Shown piece after piece: positions 1 through 6,152 of a DNA stretch of 6,152 nt. This stretch comes from Alistipes sp. (GTDB lineage Bacteria > Bacteroidota > Bacteroidia > Bacteroidales > Rikenellaceae): assembly GCA_017391435.1 (NCBI GenBank), contig JAFOYS010000311.1, positions 1 to 6,152 on the forward strand, in the 5' to 3' direction. Numbering within the stretch: the stretch's first letter is position 1; each line of letters begins with the position of its first letter. The position numbers and the translations under genes were made by a program. The notes beneath the pieces were generated by a model. It was not told the origin of the DNA and searched no databases. It worked only from the letters and a program-made list of their open reading frames with translations.

Positions 1-892
1 AGGCTTGGATATTTCGGATATTGTTAAGCACAAGGCGGCTAATAGCAACGATGCGGATATACTCAAGGGCCGAGAAGTGGCTCACTACCCCCTGAGCCTC
101 AAGGCGTGTGGCTGTAGAGCGGAAAATCCACGGAATAAAGGCTATAAATCCATAGTGGCCCTCTGGCACTGCTGCCTGCAGGTCGCGTATGCGAATAAGG
201 TGCTCTATACGCTCGTGCGGGGTCTCTATATGTCCATACATCATTGTAGCCGAGGTAGGCAGATTCATCAAATGTGCTTGATGCATTACCTCTATCCACT
301 GCTCAACGCTCGGCTTGGCAGGTGAGATAATCTTACGCACCCTGGGTACAAGAATCTCGGCGCCAGCACCGGGCAGAGAGTCAAGACCCGCAGCGACAAG
401 TCGCTCTAGGGTCTGCTGAGTAGTAAGGCCGCTAATCTTTGCTATATGGGCAACCTCGGGCGCTCCAAGGGCGTGTAGTCGCAAACTTGGATATCTTCTC
501 TTAAGCTCGCGGAACAGATTCTCGTAGAACTCTATGCCGAGTTTTGGGTGCATACCGCCCTGCAGAAGCAGCTGATTTCCGCCAAGCTCAATCAGGCGCG
601 CAATCTTCTCGTCATACTGCTCAAGGGTGGTAATATAGTGCTTTTCGGTCTGATGGGGCTTGCAGTGGAAGTTACAGAACAGACAGCCCGAGGTGCAGAC
701 ATTTGTCGTATTTACATTACGGTCTATCTGCCAAGTGACAACACTCTGATCTGGCACCATATCACGACGAAGCGCATCTGCCGCCTGAGCAAGGGTCGGA
801 AGTGGTGCGTTGTCATAGAGATAGCAGGCCTCATCATACGAAAGGGCCTCTCTGTTAAGTGCTCTCTGAATTATATCTTGTACAGGCTGCAT
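1..892 (-). CDS. mqnC: Cyclic dehypoxanthinyl futalosine synthase MqnC (radical SAM), 3' end outside window
   Basis: By family, this enzyme cyclises dehypoxanthine futalosine in the cytoplasmic futalosine pathway to menaquinone, using a 4Fe-4S cluster and S-adenosylmethionine. I translated 297 codons by hand from the ATG at 892-890; the frame is open to base 1. The radical SAM CxxxCxxC cluster motif is Cys66, Cys70 and Cys73, preceded by TWQIDRNVNTTNVC. Further MqnC-like blocks are QLLLQGG (107-113), LHALGAPE (139-146), GLDSLPGAGAEIL (169-181), TSATMMYGHIET (213-224) and AFIPW (251-255). The visible part ends in NIRNIQA, which in the family is followed by roughly 60-70 more residues, so the gene is cut by the window edge rather than broken. 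QLLLQGG and IPW favour MqnC over the sister enzyme MqnE. Odd: CNFHC follows the cluster, giving an extra Cys77 where homologues usually carry an aromatic or Arg. The start lies 1 nt after the RNase R stop, so the gene is probably co-transcribed and translationally coupled. Confidence 0.9.
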   Translation of the reverse strand, partial: MQPVQDIIQRALNREALSYDEACYLYDNAPLPTLAQAADALRRDMVPDQSVVTWQIDRNVNTTNVCTSGCLFCNFHCKPHQTEKHYITTLEQYDEKIARLIELGGNQLLLQGGMHPKLGIEFYENLFRELKRRYPSLRLHALGAPEVAHIAKISGLTTQQTLERLVAAGLDSLPGAGAEILVPRVRKIISPAKPSVEQWIEVMHQAHLMNLPTSATMMYGHIETPHERIEHLIRIRDLQAAVPEGHYGFIAFIPWIFRSTATRLEAQGVVSHFSALEYIRIVAISRLVLNNIRNIQA

Positions 893-893
893 A

Positions 894-3092
894 CTACTTT
901 CTACGACCCTTTTTGACAGTTGTGTTGAATGTTATTGTCGGCTCCTCGATTCTCACGCCATCAATCTCGACAAATGTAAAGTCAAGCATACGACGGCGAA
1001 GGTCTGCGCTCTTGACCTTAACCCTCACCTTATCACCAAGGGTAAATGTATTGCCCGTAGAGTGTCCATAGACCTCATAGCGAGCCTCGTCAAAGCGGTA
1101 GTAGTCGCCCGTAATATCTCGCATAGCCACCATACCCTCAACAATTGAGTCCTCAAGCTCTACAAAGATTCCCCACTCTGACATACCAGAGATATGGCCG
1201 TCAAACTCCTGACCTACCTTATCGGCCATAAATTCAACCATCTTGTACTTTATAGATGCGCGCTCAGCCTCAGCTGCAACGACCTCTCGCTCAGAGGAGT
1301 GCTCGCACAGAGACTCCAGAGCATCACGATCTGCGCTCTTGCCACCGTCAAGGTATCTCTGCAGCAGTCGGTGCACCATCATATCTGGATAGCGGCGGAT
1401 TGGCGAAGTGAAGTGGGTGTAGTATGGAAATGCCAGACCGTAGTGGCCGATATTTGCTGTGGTATAGACTGCCTTGGCCATAGAGCGGATAGCGAGCATA
1501 CTTACTACATTCTGCTCTGGCTTGCCCTTTATATCTGCCATCAGCTGATTAAGCTCCTTTGACACCGCAACACCCTTCTGTGCCTTAAAGAGGTGTCCAA
1601 AGCGGAGGATAAATGTGCGGAAGCGCTCAAACTTCTCGCTATTTGGCTCATCGTGCACACGGAAGACCATTGTCCTCGGCTTACCATTTCGCTTAGCGCA
1701 GAATGTAGCCACACGACGGTTTGCAAGCAGCATAAACTCCTCAATAAGCTGATTTGCCTCCTTCTGCACCTTGAAGTAGACGCCTGTAGGATGTCCGTTC
1801 TGGTCAAGATGGAACTTTGCCTCTCGGCGATCGAAGGCTATTGCGCCCTTGCGGTAGCGATCCTTACGAAGGCCCTGAGCAAGGCGGTGCAGAGTGAGAA
1901 TCTCCGAGCACATATCTCCCTGACCACTCTCAATAATCTGCTGAGCCTCCTCGTATGTAAAACGGCGGTCAGAGTAGATTACCGTACGGCCAAACCACTC
2001 GCTATGTACCTTGAGTTTCTCATCAATAGTAAATACGGCAGAGAAACAGAGTTTCTCCTCGTGCGGGCGCAGTGAGCAGAGCTCATTTGAGAGTCGCTCT
2101 GGCAGCATCGGTATAGTTCTATCAACAAGATAGACAGATGTACCACGCTCAAGAGCCTGATCGTCTATTACACTGCCTGGACGGACATAGTGGGTCACAT
2201 CGGCAATATGTACGCCGACCTCCCACAGCCCCTCGCCCACTGAGCGAACAGAGAGTGCATCGTCAAAATCCTTTGCATCTGCCGGATCGATTGTAAGTGT
2301 AGCCACATCGCGCATATCTCTACGCTCGGCATAGTCCTTAGCCGTAATTGTACCATCTATCTGAGCTGCAGCCTGCTCTACCTCCTGCTCAAACTTATAG
2401 GGCAGGTCGTACTCAAGCAGTATGGCGTGCATCTCGGCATCATTATCGCCCGTAGAGCCCAGAATATCAACAAGTTCGCCGATAGGCATATCGTCGCCAT
2501 CGTACCACTCCTTGATTCTTACAGCCACCTTATCGCCAGTCTGTACATTAGGATACTTCTTGCGAGAGAGGTATATATCTACAGGCATTCGGCGTGAGTC
2601 TGGAGCCACGATAATAGCACTCTTTGACACCACATCCGCAACACCGGCATAGCAGCGGTCACTGCGCTCAAGAATCTTTACAATCTCGCCCTCTAAAGCA
2701 CCTGTTCGCGCTGTATGGGTGACTACAAACTCAACCTTATCGCCATTAAGCGCGTGGTGAGTATTGCGAGAGTGGATAAAGACATCCGAGTCTAACTCAG
2801 GACAAGAGACATATAGATTTCCGTTGTTACTCATATCAGCAACACCCTGATAGCGTGGCAGTTTACTGCGTGAGAGGTGGTAATTACCACGACCTTCACA
2901 CTCAATAAATCCCTGCTCAAGCAGTGTGTCGAGTATTCGCTTTGTCATATCTCTTCCGCCCTTATCTGCGCCACCAGAGGCTGCAGCAAGACCCTTAAGG
3001 GTAAACTTACGCTCTGGCTGCTCGCGGAACATTCCAACTATAAAACTTGCGCGGTCACTAAACGACTCACGCACATTCTTCTTTCTTCCCAT
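894..3092 (-). CDS. rnr: Ribonuclease R (RNB/RNase II family 3'-5' exoribonuclease)
   Basis: This is a processive hydrolytic 3'-5' exoribonuclease of the cytoplasm that degrades structured RNA and takes part in rRNA and tmRNA-linked mRNA quality control (family knowledge). The 732-residue protein is complete, with all domains in the usual order. An N-terminal winged helix spans about 8-75, two cold-shock/OB domains about 80-215, the RNB catalytic domain about 255-585, and a C-terminal S1 domain about 625-710. A short basic tail ends in KKGRRK. The catalytic motif TIDPADAKDFDDA lies at 267-279, with metal-binding Asp269, Asp275, Asp277 and Asp278. The second signature, NIGHYGLAF followed by YTHFTSPIRRYPD, covers 547-570. 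It is shorter than the E. coli enzyme (813 residues), mainly because the C-terminal lysine-rich tail is small. The ATG at 3092 lies 7 nt after the upstream stop with no Shine-Dalgarno sequence, as is usual in this phylum. The winged helix and RNB motifs separate it from RNase II. Confidence 0.97.
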   Translation of the reverse strand: MGRKKNVRESFSDRASFIVGMFREQPERKFTLKGLAAASGGADKGGRDMTKRILDTLLEQGFIECEGRGNYHLSRSKLPRYQGVADMSNNGNLYVSCPELDSDVFIHSRNTHHALNGDKVEFVVTHTARTGALEGEIVKILERSDRCYAGVADVVSKSAIIVAPDSRRMPVDIYLSRKKYPNVQTGDKVAVRIKEWYDGDDMPIGELVDILGSTGDNDAEMHAILLEYDLPYKFEQEVEQAAAQIDGTITAKDYAERRDMRDVATLTIDPADAKDFDDALSVRSVGEGLWEVGVHIADVTHYVRPGSVIDDQALERGTSVYLVDRTIPMLPERLSNELCSLRPHEEKLCFSAVFTIDEKLKVHSEWFGRTVIYSDRRFTYEEAQQIIESGQGDMCSEILTLHRLAQGLRKDRYRKGAIAFDRREAKFHLDQNGHPTGVYFKVQKEANQLIEEFMLLANRRVATFCAKRNGKPRTMVFRVHDEPNSEKFERFRTFILRFGHLFKAQKGVAVSKELNQLMADIKGKPEQNVVSMLAIRSMAKAVYTTANIGHYGLAFPYYTHFTSPIRRYPDMMVHRLLQRYLDGGKSADRDALESLCEHSSEREVVAAEAERASIKYKMVEFMADKVGQEFDGHISGMSEWGIFVELEDSIVEGMVAMRDITGDYYRFDEARYEVYGHSTGNTFTLGDKVRVKVKSADLRRRMLDFTFVEIDGVRIEEPTITFNTTVKKGRRK

Positions 3093-3099
3093 AACTAAC

Positions 3100-4194
3100 C
3101 TATTTTACTGTTAGTGCAATCTTTGTCATCATCTCAATGCCGACCTCTATAGCCCTCTCATCAGGTGCAAAGGTTGAACTATGACTCCTTCCAGCACTTG
3201 TTCCAACACCTAAACGGTAGAAGAGCGACGGATAGTGTTCTGTATAAAAACCAAAATCTTCAGCCGTATAGCGTTTTTCAAGCTCTACGACCTCACACAC
3301 TCCATTAGCCGCAGAGGCTGCAAGAGCTATCAGCGCAGCATCATTTACAACTGTCGGGTAGCCGTGATTTATATCCAACTCTGTAGTTGTGCCATACAGA
3401 GCATCTACCCTACCTACAATATCCTGCAGTGCACTCCAAGTACTCTCACGCACAGACTTGTCAAAGGTTCGCATTGTACCCTCCATATATACAATATCGG
3501 GCACTATATTTGTCGCGCCATCTGCCACAACCTTACCTATAGAGAGCACCAAAGAGTCGCTATTAAGCCCTGTAGCCTGTGTAACAATGCTTGCTGCGGC
3601 AGAGACAGTATCGTTCAGCTTGTCACGCATAGCTCCGTGACCACCACGGCCACGAACATAGAATCTAAGTTCGTCATTAGAGGCCATAAACGCACCTGCG
3701 CAGAGACCTATCTGCCCCACCTCAAGGGCGCCATCTGTGTGATTTGCAATAACTGCCACAACATTGTACCCCTCAAATGGTCGCTCTGCAAGCACCATAC
3801 TCGCTCCGCCCGGATTGCACTCCTCGCCAGGCTGAAAAACGCCGAATATAGTACCCTCAAAGTTGCGAGAGACATTGAGTCTTTGAAGCGTTCCAAAGAG
3901 CACTGCCGCGTGCATATCGTGACCACAAGCGTGCATAACACCACTACTCTTAGAGGCGTAGTCAAAGCCAGTCTGCTCTGTAATCGGCAGAGCATCAATA
4001 TCTGCACGAAGCACCACCGCGCGGGTCAAATCTCCCTGACCCTCAATCTTTGCAATAACACCCGTGCCTGCAACTCTACGATAGGCAATACCCTCGGCCT
4101 CAAGCGCAGATTCAATAAACTGGGCCGTCTGAAACTCCTCAAAAGAGAGTTCAGGGTACATATGAATATGTCTACGAAACTCTATAGGCGTCAT
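3100..4194 (-). CDS. M20-family metal-dependent amidohydrolase (M20D-like; N-acyl amino acid / hippurate hydrolase type)
   Basis: A predicted cytoplasmic dinuclear-metal hydrolase of 364 residues; no signal peptide is visible. Family members cleave N-acyl amino acids, hippurate, N-acetyl-diaminopimelate or similar amides, and the substrate cannot be read from sequence. The N-terminus (RRHIHMYPELSFEE, 7-20) matches the family's opening helix and supports the ATG at 4194. Expected metal ligands are present: Cys90 and His92 in HACGHDMH, Glu125, His152 in NHTDG and His338 in HSSTF. Glu124 would be the general base. RADIDALP (63-70) and the dimerisation-domain GGHGA (184-188) are also present, as is AEDFGFY (311-317). 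Odd: after GGHGA the usual proline-containing stretch ending in a DP pair reads MRDKLNDTV, and VDP after the ligand His is TDG. This suggests a divergent subgroup. Its start overlaps the cyclase stop by 4 nt (ATGA), implying translational coupling. The length is slightly below the usual 380-400. Confidence 0.9.
   Translation of the reverse strand: MTPIEFRRHIHMYPELSFEEFQTAQFIESALEAEGIAYRRVAGTGVIAKIEGQGDLTRAVVLRADIDALPITEQTGFDYASKSSGVMHACGHDMHAAVLFGTLQRLNVSRNFEGTIFGVFQPGEECNPGGASMVLAERPFEGYNVVAVIANHTDGALEVGQIGLCAGAFMASNDELRFYVRGRGGHGAMRDKLNDTVSAAASIVTQATGLNSDSLVLSIGKVVADGATNIVPDIVYMEGTMRTFDKSVRESTWSALQDIVGRVDALYGTTTELDINHGYPTVVNDAALIALAASAANGVCEVVELEKRYTAEDFGFYTEHYPSLFYRLGVGTSAGRSHSSTFAPDERAIEVGIEMMTKIALTVK
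4191..4194 (-). other. ATGA stop/start overlap between cyclase and amidohydrolase genes
   Basis: On the minus strand the four bases read ATGA: the amidohydrolase ATG (4194-4192) shares two bases with the cyclase TGA (4193-4191). This arrangement normally allows a terminating ribosome to restart on the next gene and is strong evidence that the two are translated from one transcript. Confidence 0.85.
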
Positions 4195-4976
4195 AACAAT
4201 CTGATTTCAAACAATTTACTCCAATTCTTACCTGTCACAAAAATTCTCTTTGTAGCACTGTCATAAGCAATGCCGTTCAGCACATCAGTAGTAACAGTAT
4301 ACTCGCTCTGCGGGAGCAAGCCACGAAGGTCTACGATAGTCTCTACAACACCACTCTTAGGGTCGATAATCACAATCTGATCAAGGGTATAGACATTTGC
4401 CCAAATCTTACCATCAATCCACTCAAGCTCATTTAGATATGGTAGTGACTCGCCGTTGCAAGTGACAGCAATACGACGCTTTAGAGCAAGGCTCTGCGGG
4501 TCAAGCACACGAATATCTGGCGTGCCGTCGCTCATATAGAGGCTCTCTCCGTCTGTTGTCAGTCCCCAGCCCTCGCCCTTATACTTGCGCTGGTCTATCT
4601 GGCGAAGAGTCTTACGGTCGTATATGTGCATAACGCCATTCTGCCAAGTGAGCTGATATATCTTGTCACCAAGAAGTGTAATACCCTCGCCAAAGTGCTC
4701 TGCGGGAAGAGTCGCCACAACTGTGCTCTTACCCGTACTAAGGTCAGTATACTGCAGTCGGGACTCTCCATAGTTACCAGTTCCCTCCCACATCAGACCA
4801 TCGACAAACTGCAAGCCCTGAGTGTAGGCGTCTGTCTGATGCTCGTAAACATTAACCACCTCAACCTCTGCCACTTGTGCGCGAGCGACAGCTGGCGTAT
4901 TTGAGCTCTTCTGCCTTGTGCTGCCGCAAGAAACCACCGCTGTGCAGGCAATAAGTATGTAAAATATTCGCTTCAT
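4191..4976 (-). CDS. Glutaminyl-peptide cyclotransferase, plant-type beta-propeller, predicted lipoprotein
   Basis: Predicted to convert N-terminal Gln of exported proteins or peptides to pyroglutamate. It is 261 residues from the ATG at 4976. The signal peptide MKRIFYILIACTAVVSC ends in a lipobox (VVSC, Cys17), so it should be a lipid-anchored envelope protein. No acidic cluster follows the Cys, which fits a periplasmic-facing anchor better than surface display (inference). Conserved plant/bacterial type I blocks recur through the propeller: YTQGL (51-55), WEGTGNYG (63-70), HFGEG (94-98), YQLTW (107-111), GWGLTTDG (136-143), NELEW (182-186), LNGIAY (233-238) and FVTGKNW (246-252). The block that is usually ESTG reads EGTG. 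A TTG at 4985 would add three residues before the signal peptide, but it lies inside the probable -7 promoter element, so I prefer the ATG. It is the first gene of the four-gene minus-strand cluster, and its stop overlaps the amidohydrolase start. The family assignment is firm; the protein targets are unknown. Confidence 0.92.
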   Translation of the reverse strand: MKRIFYILIACTAVVSCGSTRQKSSNTPAVARAQVAEVEVVNVYEHQTDAYTQGLQFVDGLMWEGTGNYGESRLQYTDLSTGKSTVVATLPAEHFGEGITLLGDKIYQLTWQNGVMHIYDRKTLRQIDQRKYKGEGWGLTTDGESLYMSDGTPDIRVLDPQSLALKRRIAVTCNGESLPYLNELEWIDGKIWANVYTLDQIVIIDPKSGVVETIVDLRGLLPQSEYTVTTDVLNGIAYDSATKRIFVTGKNWSKLFEIRLL

Positions 4977-4982
4977 ATAGTG

Positions 4983-4990
4983 CAAAGGTA
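4983..4990 (-). promoter_or_regulatory. Bacteroidota-type -7 promoter element for the cyclase operon
   Basis: Read on the minus strand, 4990-4983 is TACCTTTG, an exact TAnnTTTG match. It ends only 6 nt before the ATG at 4976, so a transcript from it would have almost no leader. No -33 TTG is visible at the usual distance. It is the only -7 match I found between the two divergent genes on this strand, and would drive all four minus-strand genes. Confidence 0.6.
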
Positions 4991-5033
4991 CAAAATATTA
5001 AGCATTGAAGTAGTAATATCCGAAAAAATTTTG

Positions 5034-5041
5034 TATCTTTG
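5034..5041 (+). promoter_or_regulatory. Bacteroidota-type -7 promoter element for tig
   Basis: TATCTTTG is an exact match to the TAnnTTTG element recognised by the Bacteroidota primary sigma factor. No good -33 TTG is found 19-21 bp upstream (TAG at 5011-5013 is the nearest). Transcription would begin a few bases downstream, near 5045-5050, giving a leader of about 40 nt before the tig ATG. The match and position are seen; promoter activity is inferred. Confidence 0.7.
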
Positions 5042-5088
5042 CGCTCTGGTTAGCGAAAAATTTGAGATAATTATAACAAATATAGACT

Positions 5089-6152
5089 ATGGAGATTACA
5101 AGAGTACAAAAGGAGCAGGGCGTTTCACTGCTCAAGGTTGTAGTTGGCGAGGCTGATTACAAGGAGGCTGTAGAGAAGATGTTGCGTGACTACAAGCGCA
5201 AGGCAAATGTTCCTGGATTCCGTCCAGGTATGGTACCTATGGGCATCGTTCGCAAGATGTATGGCAAGGGTGTTGTTGCTGAGCAGTCTTACCGCACCGC
5301 TTCTAATGCAGTGTTTGAGTATTTGCAGGCTGAGAAGATTGACTATCTTGGCGATGTTATCCCAGCTGAGGAGCAGGGTGCATTTGACTTTGACAACTCT
5401 ACTGAGTTTGAGTTCGTATTTGAGATTGGCGAGGCTCCAAAGTATGATGTTCAGCTCTCTACAAAGGATAAGCTCACATACTACAAGATTAAGATTAGCA
5501 AGGAGATGCACAACAACTTCCTTGACAACTATCTTCGTCTCTTCGGCAAGCTTGTAGAGGTTGAGAAGGTAAAGAACGATGAGGCTCTTACTGTAACCCT
5601 TGACAACGGCGAGCTTCGCGTAGAGGATGCATATGTAGGCCTTATCTCTATGTCAGAGGAGGAGCGCAAGCCTTGGATTGGTAAGAAGGTTGGTTACAAG
5701 ACCACTATCAACATCAACGAGATGTACTCTACCCCTGCACAGCGTGCTGCAATGCTCCACGTAAAGGAGGAGGAGCTTGAGGGTATCAACCCTGAGTTTG
5801 AGCTTGAGATTACTATGATTCGTCAGTTTGCTAATCCAGAGCTTAACGAGGAGTTCTTCAAGACTGCATTCCCAGAGGGTAATATTACCGACAAGAAGGG
5901 TCTTGACGAGTACATTGACGCACAGATTGAGGCAGAGATGTCTCGTGAGTGCGACTATATGTTTGCTGCACACACTCGTAACTTTATGATTGAGAAGGCT
6001 GCTCTTGCAATGCCTACTGAGTTCCTCAAGCGTTGGCTCTACACTATCAACGAGGGTAAGTTCACTATGGAGGATATCGAGAAGGACTTTGATGGCTTTA
6101 TCAAGATGTTCACTTGGAACTATATCCAGCGTCAGATTATCACTGCTGAGGG
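5089..6152 (+). CDS. tig: Trigger factor, ribosome-associated chaperone, 3' end outside window
   Basis: Trigger factor binds the ribosome exit tunnel and shields nascent chains in the cytoplasm. I translated 354 codons from the ATG at 5089 to the window edge; Bacteroidota homologues are usually about 430-450 residues, so the end of the C-terminal chaperone domain is missing. The ribosome-binding signature GFRPGMVP lies at 43-50, followed by MGIVRKMYGKGV. The substrate-binding region includes the conserved ALAMPTEFLKRWL stretch (305-317). The middle region where a FKBP-type PPIase domain normally sits (about 163-247) is short, and I cannot find its usual aromatic active-site pattern, so prolyl isomerase activity is doubtful. 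Every Glu codon I read is GAG and every Lys codon AAG, a bias consistent with high expression. The gene is transcribed away from the cyclase operon, with a canonical -7 element 47 nt upstream and an A/T-rich leader lacking a Shine-Dalgarno sequence. In many bacteria clpP and clpX follow tig; that lies outside this window. Confidence 0.96.
   Translation, partial: MEITRVQKEQGVSLLKVVVGEADYKEAVEKMLRDYKRKANVPGFRPGMVPMGIVRKMYGKGVVAEQSYRTASNAVFEYLQAEKIDYLGDVIPAEEQGAFDFDNSTEFEFVFEIGEAPKYDVQLSTKDKLTYYKIKISKEMHNNFLDNYLRLFGKLVEVEKVKNDEALTVTLDNGELRVEDAYVGLISMSEEERKPWIGKKVGYKTTININEMYSTPAQRAAMLHVKEEELEGINPEFELEITMIRQFANPELNEEFFKTAFPEGNITDKKGLDEYIDAQIEAEMSRECDYMFAAHTRNFMIEKAALAMPTEFLKRWLYTINEGKFTMEDIEKDFDGFIKMFTWNYIQRQIITAE

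Larger units (their letters stand above)
4981..5043. repeat. Inverted repeat formed by the two divergent promoter cores
   Basis: The left arm 4981-4995 read on the minus strand is TTTTGTACCTTTGCA. The right arm 5029-5043 read on the plus strand is TTTTGTATCTTTGCG. They match at 13 of 15 positions and are separated by 33 bp. Each arm contains one -7 element, so the symmetry most likely reflects two similar promoters placed back to back rather than a separate operator. The -33 regions of both would fall on nearly the same bases, about 5008-5016. Confidence 0.75.

Noticed and set aside
548..916. Plus-strand open frames at 5-325 and 548-916
   Set aside because: They are antisense to mqnC, whose minus-strand frame is open across the whole region and carries the radical SAM motifs.
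2390..2397. TAAGTTTG on the minus strand inside rnr, a match to the -7 consensus
   Set aside because: Six fixed bases are expected by chance about once per 4 kb per strand, no -33 element supports it, and it sits mid-gene in rnr.
3235..4266. A 343-codon open frame on the plus strand, antisense to the amidohydrolase gene
   Set aside because: The opposite strand encodes a protein with clear M20 motifs over nearly the same span. The antisense product is rich in Cys, His, Thr and Ile with no recognisable domain, and its openness is a by-product of sense codon choice.
4977..4985. TTG start at 4985 for the cyclase, adding three residues
   Set aside because: The codon lies inside the probable -7 promoter element and the ATG at 4976 gives a standard lipoprotein signal peptide with Lys-Arg at positions 2-3.
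4991..5088. Possible riboswitch, small RNA or terminator in the divergent gap
   Set aside because: The tig leader is about 40 nt and A/T-rich with no stable hairpin or T-tract after a GC stem visible by eye, too short for known riboswitches.
5125..5511. Minus-strand open frame inside tig, plus an overlapping plus-strand frame at 5186-5557
   Set aside because: Both lie within a convincing trigger factor reading frame and their products have low-complexity Leu/Ser/Thr-rich composition; they are shadows.
1..6152. A new defence, mobile or otherwise undescribed system
   Set aside because: All five genes belong to well-known housekeeping or common metabolic families, there are no mobile-element hallmarks or direct repeats, and composition looks even across the window.

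Overview
This window looks like ordinary chromosomal housekeeping DNA from a member of the Bacteroidota, probably order Bacteroidales. Four things point there. Two TAnnTTTG-type -7 elements lie in the only intergenic gap, and no Shine-Dalgarno sequence precedes the starts. The trigger factor has the Bacteroidota look, with a shortened middle domain. The RNase R and MqnC proteins resemble Bacteroidota homologues from memory. GC is close to 50% in the few lines I counted by hand. A genus cannot be fixed from the sequence alone. MqnC implies the futalosine route to menaquinone, which argues against Bacteroides itself.

Layout. Positions 1-4976 hold four genes on the minus strand, packed as one probable operon. 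In transcription order they are: a glutaminyl cyclase lipoprotein (4976-4191), an M20-family amidohydrolase (4194-3100), RNase R (3092-894), and MqnC (892 to beyond base 1, C-terminus missing). The joints are an ATGA stop/start overlap, a 7-nt gap and a 1-nt gap. The 112-bp region 4977-5088 is a divergent promoter region. From 5089 to the right edge the plus strand carries tig (trigger factor), cut off after 354 codons. No stretch over 300 bases lacks a gene. I saw no tRNA, rRNA, CRISPR, insertion sequence or clear terminator.

How the genes relate. The minus-strand operon joins envelope protein maturation (N-terminal pyroglutamate formation), hydrolysis of an acylated amino acid or peptide, RNA turnover, and quinone synthesis. 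I see no shared pathway, so the link is probably co-transcription. The divergent tig gene encodes the ribosome-bound chaperone. I do not see a new biological system here. The points most worth a second look are the near-palindromic divergent promoter pair, the almost leaderless start of the cyclase gene, the degenerate PPIase region of trigger factor, and the unusual substitutions in the amidohydrolase.
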